A stretch of 5,974 nucleotides of DNA from Burkholderiaceae bacterium (GTDB taxonomy: Bacteria; Pseudomonadota; Gammaproteobacteria; Burkholderiales; Burkholderiaceae_E): assembly GCA_023258775.1 (NCBI GenBank), contig JALQWJ010000103.1:1-5974 (forward strand). Direction: 5' to 3'. The notes below the pieces were generated by a model. The model saw nothing but the letters and a program-made list of their open reading frames with translations. It made no database searches and was not told the DNA's origin. The position numbers and the translations under genes are program-made. The number at the start of each line of letters is the position of its first letter. Position 1 is the first letter of the stretch. Positions 1-5,334 of this stretch are shown piece by piece.

Positions 1-1
1 C

Positions 2-1144
2 TACATGGACGTCGTCATGCTCGCACAACATGGTGTGGACTATGCGGTTGCAACCCTTGGCACGGCAACCAGCCTTGAGCACTTATCCAAACTTATCAAG
101 CTTGTTGACCGGGTTGTCTTTTGCTTTGATGTTGACGCTGCGGGCCGCCGAGCCGCTTGGAAGGCGCTTAACACGGCATTGCCGCTTGCCATCGATGGCA
201 AGCGTTTTGAGTTTTTGTTTTTGCCACCCGAACACGATCCAGACAGTTTTGTACGCCTTGAGGGTGCCGCTGGCATGGCCAAGGCGCTTGATCAAAGCGA
301 ACCACTATCCGCATGCTTGATGCGCGAACTCGTCCAAACCCATGGTGAAAACAGTGCCGAGGACCGCTCAGCACTGCTTGCTGCCGCCATCCCCTTGCTC
401 ACCCAATTACCGCTTGCCGCCTTGCGCATGCAATTGAGTCGAGAGCTTGCTGACCGGGTGCACATTAGCGTGAACGAACTCAATCAGCTTGTGCAGCAGC
501 ACGCAGCACAACTGGCCAAGCGGCAGCAGGGCTTTGGGCGTTTGCATGCTGAGTCTGCAAGAGGCGCTTCGGAGCAAGTTAGGCGCGAAATCAGGCAAGA
601 GGGTGCAGAAACGATAGACGCACGCGATGGGCGTGCCCAAAGCTTGGTAAGCAAGGGCTATGGACTCAACAAGGCCCAACTGATCGCACCACGCCACGAG
701 GCGATCGGTATGATTGAAAAAGCGCTTATTTTATTGTTGCGTTTTCCCGCACTTAAGCTGCGTGATCCATCGCCCCTTCAAGCATTCTGGCCGGACCTTT
801 TGGTCGATGCCATGAGCCCGATGGTGCTGGACTTTGTTCACGAGGCCGTCGATTTGCCTGAAATTAGTCTGCGTCTGGATAAGCTTTGTGCGTCGAATCC
901 TGAACAGTGGACGCCCTGGCGAAAAAGCTTAAACCGAGCGATGGCTTGGGTCATGCTGATCGATGAGCAGGCTGCAACCAGTGAATATAAGGGGGCGCTT
1001 TTGCAGCTTGCCGATCAAAAAATCAGGGAATTGATCGACGATTTGGTGTTGAAAGGTCTATCGGACCCTGCAGAGCGCTCGCGCTATGAGGTCTTAATGG
1101 CACACAGAAAGGCTATTCGGGCAGGCGAATTCAGCCTCTCTTGA
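2..1144 (+). CDS. dnaG: DNA primase DnaG, C-terminal part (5' end outside window)
   Basis: DnaG synthesises the RNA primers for leading- and lagging-strand replication and is recruited to the fork by the DnaB helicase. The frame is open to the left edge. The first complete codon is Tyr at 2-4, followed by Met-Asp-Val-Val, which is the end of the TOPRIM motif EGYMD, so the ATG at 5 is an internal Met and not a start. Its catalytic Glu, the zinc-binding domain and the N-terminal catalytic half lie outside. Counting that Met as 1, visible landmarks are LGTAT (18-22), the metal-binding DxD written DVD (42-44) followed by AAGR, and HDPDSFVR (77-84). A polar, probably flexible linker spans about 170-232. 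A helical C-terminal domain (about 233-379) fits the DnaB-interacting domain. The 380 residues present exceed the corresponding part of E. coli DnaG (about 315), mostly in the linker region. The neighbouring downstream rpoD gives the classical macromolecular-synthesis order. The Gly-to-Val change within DGD is unusual. Confidence 0.96.
   Translation, partial: YMDVVMLAQHGVDYAVATLGTATSLEHLSKLIKLVDRVVFCFDVDAAGRRAAWKALNTALPLAIDGKRFEFLFLPPEHDPDSFVRLEGAAGMAKALDQSEPLSACLMRELVQTHGENSAEDRSALLAAAIPLLTQLPLAALRMQLSRELADRVHISVNELNQLVQQHAAQLAKRQQGFGRLHAESARGASEQVRREIRQEGAETIDARDGRAQSLVSKGYGLNKAQLIAPRHEAIGMIEKALILLLRFPALKLRDPSPLQAFWPDLLVDAMSPMVLDFVHEAVDLPEISLRLDKLCASNPEQWTPWRKSLNRAMAWVMLIDEQAATSEYKGALLQLADQKIRELIDDLVLKGLSDPAERSRYEVLMAHRKAIRAGEFSLS
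183..204. repeat. 22-bp perfect palindrome inside dnaG
   Basis: The 22 bases read identically on both strands. The inner 20 are GCTTGCCATCGATGGCAAGC, centred between 193 and 194, and symmetry stops at the twelfth pair. It lies within codons for Leu-Ala-Ile-Asp-Gly-Lys-Arg just after the TOPRIM DxD motif. A perfect dyad of this length is not expected by chance in 6 kb, but no known protein site is recognised in it. It could be a DNA-binding site, a recurring genomic palindrome, an RNA hairpin, or coincidence. Confidence 0.6.
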
Positions 1145-1170
1145 CACTGGGGATATAATCGAAGGTTACT
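1130..1170 (+). promoter_or_regulatory. Candidate sigma-70 promoter elements for rpoD overlapping the dnaG stop
   Basis: A perfect -10 hexamer TATAAT lies at 1154-1159. At 18-bp spacing its -35 would be TTCAGC (1130-1135), a poor 3/6 match. A perfect -35 hexamer TTGACA lies at 1141-1146 and shares its TGA with the dnaG stop codon. It is only 7 bp from TATAAT, too close to work with it, and at 18-bp spacing its own -10 would be GTTACT (1165-1170), also 3/6. Two overlapping mismatched promoters are therefore possible. The TATAAT-driven start would leave a leader of roughly 60 nt. The position directly before rpoD supports a dedicated promoter in addition to read-through from dnaG, but this rests on motif matching only. 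Confidence 0.5.
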
Positions 1171-1171
1171 C

Positions 1172-1195
1172 TGCGCAAGCTTAAAGCTATGCGTA
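1172..1195 (+). other. Hairpin in the rpoD leader
   Basis: TGCGCA (1172-1177) pairs with TGCGTA (1190-1195), including one G-T pair. AGCT (1178-1181) pairs with AGCT (1185-1188) around a TAA loop, with A1189 bulged. That gives 10 pairs in a 24-nt element. No T-run follows directly; the nearest is at 1213-1217, 17 bases further on. It does not look like an intrinsic terminator and would sit early in the leader of a transcript started from the TATAAT at 1154-1159. Role unknown; it could affect RNA stability or processing of the dnaG-rpoD message. Confidence 0.35.
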
Positions 1196-1217
1196 CGGCC
1201 CTGTCGTGACGCTTTTT

Positions 1218-1221
1218 GGGA
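1218..1221 (+). promoter_or_regulatory. Ribosome binding site that supports the long rpoD start
   Basis: GGGA, within TGGGAA, ends 7 nt before the ATG at 1229, normal Shine-Dalgarno spacing. It matters because choosing this start adds about 400 residues ahead of the conserved sigma core. The last in-frame ATG before conserved region 1.1 encodes residue 310 (2156-2158), so even the most downstream plausible ATG would keep about 100 extra residues. Confidence 0.6.
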
Positions 1222-1228
1222 ATCGTTC

Positions 1229-4200
1229 ATGCCTGCTCAACCAAAATCCACTGCCTCTAAGTCTTCATCGGCTGCCACGAAATCGGCGCCAGCCGCTAAG
1301 AAAAAAACGGCTGCTCCGGAAGCAACAACGGCTGCGCCTGAGGCGATTTCGGCTGCGCCTGAGGCGATTGGAGATGTAAAAAAGCCAGCTGCAAAAAAGC
1401 CAGCTGCAAAAAAGCCGGCAGCGGCAAAGTCCTCAGCGGTTAAGTCCTCAGCGAAAAAGCCAGCCCCTAGAGCTGAGCAATCTGCTGATGCAGATCAAGC
1501 AATGAACGCCACAAAGGCGCAGAAAACCACGGCGACCGATACCAAGAAAGCCGCCCTCAAAACCCCGAGAAAGCCAGGCAAAACCTCAAAAAAGGCCTCG
1601 GCAAGCATGCAGGGTTTGCTGTCGAAAGAGGTTGAGGCAGCCGTCATCGAGGTTGTCGAGGCGGCATCGCGCGACGGGTTGCAGCCGCTTATTGTTGAGC
1701 TGCCGCGATCAACAATGAAAAAGAAGTCGGTAAAAGCGCAACCTAAGCATGCTAAAGACGCTTCAAAAACAGCAAAGAACCAAGATAGGGCAGCAAAAGC
1801 GACAACAAAGGCCCAAGCCTCGGTAACCATGGCAGAGGCCGATGCACCGATGACAGAAGTATTGGCTGTGGAGGCGGTGGAAGCGCTGCCAACGCTTGCA
1901 AGTACGCCGGCAAAAAGTGCAGCAAAGACCGAGAAGGTCGCAAAGCTCAAAAAAGCTGATAAAGCCGAGAAGGTCGCAAAGCTTGCAACCGCAGATAAAG
2001 CTGAAAAGACTGACAGCAAACCTGCGAAAGAAGCTTCCAACGCGCAAGCTAAGGAAGACGCCAAAAAGCTTGAATCTACGGCAAAAGCAAAGGCAAAAGC
2101 CAAGACCAAAACGAAGGCGAACGAACTTGATGATCTTGGCGATGATGATCTCGATATGGATCTTGCTGATCAGGACTTGGGCGAAAAGTCCAAATCCAAG
2201 GACTCTGCCAAATCCAAGCGTGGTCGTCCGAAAAAGACTTCAGATGCAGACGCGACAGATAGCGATGGCGAGGATTTGATCGCTGGCGATGAAGAATTTG
2301 GCGACGAGGAAGTGCCGCCTGAGGTTGAAGAAGTTGAAGAGGTTGAGGCCATCGAAGCGACGCCAAAACCCAAGGGTCGCAGGGCAAGTGCCAAGGAAAA
2401 AGCGCTCATCAAAGAGGCTTTTGCAAGGCGCGCGCTCTCAGAAGAAGAGCTTGAGGCTAAACGAAATAAGCTTAAGCAGTTGATTCGACTTGGTAAAGAG
2501 CGCCGCTATCTCACTTATGGCGAGATTAATGACCATCTAGGCGAGGATCTTGTCGACGCTGAAGCGATTGAATCGATCATCACAACCTTTAACGATATGG
2601 GCATCCAGGTCTTTGATCAGGCACCAGATGCTGAAACACTGATCATTTCCTCGGATGCGCCGGTCGTTGCCAATGACGATGACGCTGAGGAAGAGGCTGA
2701 AGCAGCCCTGTCCACGGTGGATAGCGATTTTGGTCGTACGACCGATCCCGTACGCATGTACATGCGTGAAATGGGTTCAGTCGAGCTACTTACTCGTGAA
2801 GGCGAAATCGAAATCGCCAAACGAATCGAGGAAGGCCTCAAGGACATGGTGATGGCTATTTCAGCCTGTCCGATGACAGTGCAGGAGATACTCAACGATG
2901 CTGATGCAATTCGCGAGGGGAAAAAGCGGGTTGATGAAGTGGTCGATGGCATTGTTGATCCCAACGCTCTGGAACCTGATCCTTCACCGCCTTCCCAGGC
3001 CGCAGACTTTGCCGATGAGGAGGAAGAAGGTGCTGCACTTAGTGCAAAGCTTGAAGAACTCAAAGGGTTGGCACTTGAACGCTTTGACAGGATTCGTGTG
3101 AATTTTGACCAAATGCGCGCGGCATTTGATCAGCAGGCATATAAATCTGAGTTGTATAACGTAGCACAGAAATCTATTCAGGACACCCTGCTCGAAATTC
3201 GTTTCACCGCCAAAATGGTTGAACGCCTAGCAGATACCTTGCGCGGTCAGGTCGAACGGGTAAGAGCGTTTGAGCGGCAGCTTGGAAATTTATGTGTTCA
3301 TCGGGTTGGTATGTCGCACAGCTATTTTGTCGCGAATTTTCCAGGTCATGAAACGAATCTGCTCTGGGCAGAGCAGCAATTGCAGCAAGAACAGGCCTGG
3401 AATGGTGTGCTTCGCCGCAATATCCCAGCAGTGCAGGATATTCAGCAAAAACTGATCGACCTACAAGCCCTGGTGCTCTTGCCTCTGGCTGATTTAAAGG
3501 CTATTCACAAGCGCATGGTTGCTGGTGAGCAAAAAGCAAGACGTGCTAAAAAAGAAATGACTGAGGCTAATCTGAGGCTTGTGATTTCGATCGCGAAAAA
3601 GTACACCAATCGGGGACTTCAATTCCTTGACTTGATCCAGGAAGGCAATATCGGATTAATGAAGGCGGTCGATAAGTTTGAATATCGCCGTGGCTATAAG
3701 TTTTCCACGTATGCAACCTGGTGGATTCGCCAGGCCATCACGCGCTCGATCGCCGATCAGGCTCGGACAATTCGAATTCCTGTTCATATGATTGAAACGA
3801 TCAATAAAATGAATCGCATCTCAAGGCAAATTCTCCAGGAAACAGGACAGGAACCCGATCCCGCGACGCTTGCCGAGCGTATGGACATGCCCGAAGACAA
3901 GATTCGCAAGATTCTTAAGATCGCTAAAGAGCCTATATCGATGGAGACACCGATTGGCGATGATGATGACTCACACTTAGGCGACTTTATTGAAGATACG
4001 ACCACACTTGCACCTTCAGACGCTGCCTTACATGAATCGATGCGCGATGTGGTGAAAGAGGTACTTGATTCGCTCACGCCACGCGAGGCAAAGGTTTTGC
4101 GGATGCGTTTTGGGGTTGAGATGAGCACAGACCATACCCTTGAGGAAGTCGGTAAGCAATTTGATGTCACCCGTGAACGTATTCGGCAGATTGAAGCCAA

Positions 4201-4267
4201 AGCCTTGCGAAAACTCAGGCACCCAAGCCGCTCCGATAAATTAAAGAGTTTTCTCGAGGGCGGCTAG
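1229..4267 (+). CDS. rpoD: RNA polymerase primary sigma factor RpoD (sigma-70) with ~400-residue N-terminal extension
   Basis: RpoD binds core RNA polymerase, recognises -35 and -10 promoter elements and melts DNA for housekeeping transcription. The core is nearly textbook. Region 1.1 is at about 411-470 ([10 protein letters not shown]), region 1.2 at about 500-535 ([11 protein letters not shown]), and a non-conserved insert with an acidic DEEEE stretch spans about 536-765. Regions 2.1-2.4 lie at about 770-850, with the DNA-melting motif [15 protein letters not shown] at 823-837. Region 3 runs about 851-930, including the sigma finger ([13 protein letters not shown], 908-920). Region 4.2 helix-turn-helix is at about 970-1002 ([17 protein letters not shown]). 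From region 1.1 to the end the length matches E. coli RpoD. E. coli has about 10 residues before region 1.1, here about 410. That extension is Lys/Ala/Ser/Pro-rich (1-126), has a more ordinary helix-like island (127-161), then Lys/Ala/Glu-rich sequence (162-298), Asp-rich 299-316, an AT-hook-like KRGRPKK (330-336), and Glu/Asp-rich 337-376. Basic extensions on RpoD are known in Burkholderiales; this one looks unusually long. It follows dnaG by 84 bases and probably has its own promoter. Confidence 0.97.
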   Translation: MPAQPKSTASKSSSAATKSAPAAKKKTAAPEATTAAPEAISAAPEAIGDVKKPAAKKPAAKKPAAAKSSAVKSSAKKPAPRAEQSADADQAMNATKAQKTTATDTKKAALKTPRKPGKTSKKASASMQGLLSKEVEAAVIEVVEAASRDGLQPLIVELPRSTMKKKSVKAQPKHAKDASKTAKNQDRAAKATTKAQASVTMAEADAPMTEVLAVEAVEALPTLASTPAKSAAKTEKVAKLKKADKAEKVAKLATADKAEKTDSKPAKEASNAQAKEDAKKLESTAKAKAKAKTKTKANELDDLGDDDLDMDLADQDLGEKSKSKDSAKSKRGRPKKTSDADATDSDGEDLIAGDEEFGDEEVPPEVEEVEEVEAIEATPKPKGRRASAKEKALIKEAFARRALSEEELEAKRNKLKQLIRLGKERRYLTYGEINDHLGEDLVDAEAIESIITTFNDMGIQVFDQAPDAETLIISSDAPVVANDDDAEEEAEAALSTVDSDFGRTTDPVRMYMREMGSVELLTREGEIEIAKRIEEGLKDMVMAISACPMTVQEILNDADAIREGKKRVDEVVDGIVDPNALEPDPSPPSQAADFADEEEEGAALSAKLEELKGLALERFDRIRVNFDQMRAAFDQQAYKSELYNVAQKSIQDTLLEIRFTAKMVERLADTLRGQVERVRAFERQLGNLCVHRVGMSHSYFVANFPGHETNLLWAEQQLQQEQAWNGVLRRNIPAVQDIQQKLIDLQALVLLPLADLKAIHKRMVAGEQKARRAKKEMTEANLRLVISIAKKYTNRGLQFLDLIQEGNIGLMKAVDKFEYRRGYKFSTYATWWIRQAITRSIADQARTIRIPVHMIETINKMNRISRQILQETGQEPDPATLAERMDMPEDKIRKILKIAKEPISMETPIGDDDDSHLGDFIEDTTTLAPSDAALHESMRDVVKEVLDSLTPREAKVLRMRFGVEMSTDHTLEEVGKQFDVTRERIRQIEAKALRKLRHPSRSDKLKSFLEGG
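1308..1370 (+). repeat. 21-bp tandem repeat in rpoD, (T/S)AAPEA(T/I)
   Basis: There are three 21-base units at 1308-1328, 1329-1349 and 1350-1370. The last two are identical at 20 of 21 positions, beginning CGGCTGCGCCTGAGGCGATT; the first is diverged at DNA level but encodes the same TAAPEAT heptapeptide. They cover RpoD residues 27-47. The period is a multiple of three, so copy-number change would keep the frame. The near-identity of two units suggests recent duplication. Confidence 0.85.
1378..1414 (+). other. Three in-phase A AAA AAG heptamers in rpoD (possible slippery sites)
   Basis: Heptamers at 1378-1384, 1393-1399 and 1408-1414 are all phased as xxA AAA AAG in the rpoD frame, the same sequence and phase as the E. 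coli dnaX -1 frameshift site. A fourth lies at 1588-1594. A -1 shift at any of the first three would reach the same TAA at 1441-1443 and yield a peptide of about 70 residues; the fourth would reach TGA at 1633-1635. A GGAG at 1370-1373 could be an upstream stimulator, but it is only 4 nt from the first heptamer, closer than in dnaX. Downstream structure is weak (GCCG/CGGC, 1414-1425). Function is not demonstrated; Lys/Ala-rich coding alone could produce these. Confidence 0.3.
1379..1423 (+). repeat. 15-bp tandem repeat in rpoD encoding KKPAA
   Basis: Three units lie at 1379-1393, 1394-1408 and 1409-1423. The first two are identical (AAAAAGCCAGCTGCA) and the third diverges in its last bases. 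They encode KKPAA three times (residues 51-65), a motif like the basic tails of histone H1-like bacterial proteins. Each AAAAAG is preceded by an A, so each junction makes an A AAA AAG heptamer. Confidence 0.85.
1427..1456 (+). repeat. 15-bp tandem repeat in rpoD encoding KSSA(V/K)
   Basis: Two adjacent 15-base units (1427-1441 and 1442-1456) share the 12 bases AAGTCCTCAGCG and differ only in the last codon (GTT versus AAA). They encode [10 protein letters not shown], residues 67-76, and follow the KKPAA repeats with the same period but an unrelated unit sequence. Confidence 0.75.
1931..2002 (+). repeat. 36-bp tandem repeat in rpoD, EKVAKL(KK/AT)ADKA
   Basis: Two 36-base units (1931-1966, 1967-2002) encode [12 protein letters not shown] and [12 protein letters not shown], residues 235-258, followed by a partial third EK. 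The first 17 bases of each, GAGAAGGTCGCAAAGCT, are identical, and with two matching bases before each unit the identity is 19. The heptad-like charge pattern suggests helix, possibly a single charged helix. Confidence 0.8.
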
Positions 4268-4339
4268 ACAGGCTGCAAGCAGTGTCAAGCTCCCAGAACT
4301 GGGCATAGGGCCGTTTGCCGATTTGAAGGAATCACACAG

Positions 4340-5326
4340 ATGTCGACAAAAACTGTAATCGGGGTGATCGGTCTGGGAGCCGTAGGCACTCGAAGCCTGA
4401 GTTATTTGTTGCAAGAGCCAGCGCTTCAAGTGAGTGCGATTTGGGATCCTGCCACCGAGTCGCGTCAGCACGAGATTGTTGGTGCTGCGGTTTTAGGTGG
4501 GGTTCGCTTTGCAGACGATGCAGCTGACGTAATTAAGCATAGCGATCTTGTTTATATCGCAACACCGCCTAAGTTTCATCGCAGTTATGCTCAACAGGTG
4601 CTAGAGGCGGGGAAGCTTTGCTGGTGCGAAAAGCCGCTTTCTGTATCTGAGCACGACGCCCTGGCTATGATTGAGTACGCAAGGCGCGCCAAGCTTCCAA
4701 CGGCGGTGAACTTTGCCTACGCATCGGCATGGTGCGCCCAAAAAATGCAAACGCTTGTAGGACCTGGGACTGAGCTTGGAAGCCTGCGCGGCATTTCGAT
4801 TCAACTTCATTTCAAGACCTGGCCAAGACCTTTTCAAGCCCACGCAAGATGGCTTGCCCAAAGGGAAGAAGGTGGCTTTGTGCGTGAGGTCTTATCGCAT
4901 CATGTTTATCTGGCGCAGCGATTGCTGGGTCCGTTGCAAAAGATCGCCCACGAGATCACCTACCCGAGCTCTGAGCAAGCGCTCGAGCATGCAAACCAAA
5001 CCGAGACAGCGCTGATCGCATCGCTTCGCAGCCAAGACGCAATGATGGTTCAAGTCTCGGCGATGGTTGGCGGATGGCGTGATGCGAGCGAGCTGAAGGT
5101 TTTCTGTGACAAGGGTGCTGCGCGAATCAGCGACTGGTATCGCCTTGAGGTTGATCATGGCGAGGGGTTTACGAGCCTTTCTGAATCAACGCATGATCCG
5201 CGAGACGCTGCCTACCGGCGACAGGCTGCTCATATTGCTGCTTTTGCACAGGGCAAACCCCACACCTGGGCCAGTTTTGAAGATGCCTGGCAGGTGCAAT
5301 CACTCATCGAATCCTTGCTTCACTAA
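4340..5326 (+). CDS. Gfo/Idh/MocA-family NAD(P)-dependent oxidoreductase, substrate unknown
   Basis: Members of this family oxidise or reduce hydroxyl/keto groups of sugars, inositols, bile pigments and related compounds with NAD(P), usually in the cytoplasm. The 328-residue length is typical. The N-terminal Rossmann fold shows GLGAVG (11-16) after a short hydrophobic strand and an acidic residue near the end of strand 2 (WDP, 35-37). ATPPKFH (74-80) and the family CEKPL (96-100), with Lys98, follow. The C-terminal half has GGFVREVLSHHVYLAQRLLG (178-197), which aligns with the usual GG...D...H...D...LLG segment. His187 takes the His position, but Glu183 replaces the usual catalytic Asp. No signal peptide or membrane segment is seen. 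The start has a good ribosome site, GAAGGA (4325-4330), 9 nt before the ATG. The gene ends with TAA directly followed by an in-frame TGA. It lies 72 bases after rpoD with no clear terminator between, and it converges with uup. Neighbours do not reveal the substrate. Confidence 0.88.
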   Translation: MSTKTVIGVIGLGAVGTRSLSYLLQEPALQVSAIWDPATESRQHEIVGAAVLGGVRFADDAADVIKHSDLVYIATPPKFHRSYAQQVLEAGKLCWCEKPLSVSEHDALAMIEYARRAKLPTAVNFAYASAWCAQKMQTLVGPGTELGSLRGISIQLHFKTWPRPFQAHARWLAQREEGGFVREVLSHHVYLAQRLLGPLQKIAHEITYPSSEQALEHANQTETALIASLRSQDAMMVQVSAMVGGWRDASELKVFCDKGAARISDWYRLEVDHGEGFTSLSESTHDPRDAAYRRQAAHIAAFAQGKPHTWASFEDAWQVQSLIESLLH

Positions 5327-5334
5327 TGACCGTC

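Noticed and set aside
5..7. ATG as start of dnaG
   Set aside because: The frame continues upstream and Tyr-Met-Asp is the end of the EGYMD TOPRIM motif, so this Met is internal.
1495..2109. Long antisense open frame over the rpoD extension with a hydrophobic, membrane-like translation rich in Phe, Ala and Ser
   Set aside because: It is the complement of Lys and Ala codons (AAA/AAG and GCN read backward as TTT/CTT and NGC), which produces stop-poor hydrophobic frames. No ribosome site or family resemblance is seen.
1896..2279. Arg/Lys-rich open frame overlapping rpoD in another plus frame
   Set aside because: It is a frame shadow of the biased rpoD extension, with no recognisable domain, and it sits entirely inside a well-supported gene.
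2752..2767. 16-bp perfect palindrome ACGCATGTACATGCGT in rpoD
   Set aside because: It encodes the symmetric, strongly conserved peptide R-M-Y-M-R of region 1.2, so the DNA symmetry is largely explained by protein sequence.
4289..4304. Possible terminator hairpin after rpoD
   Set aside because: Only about four stable pairs with a 4-nt loop, followed by ATAGGG rather than a T-run.
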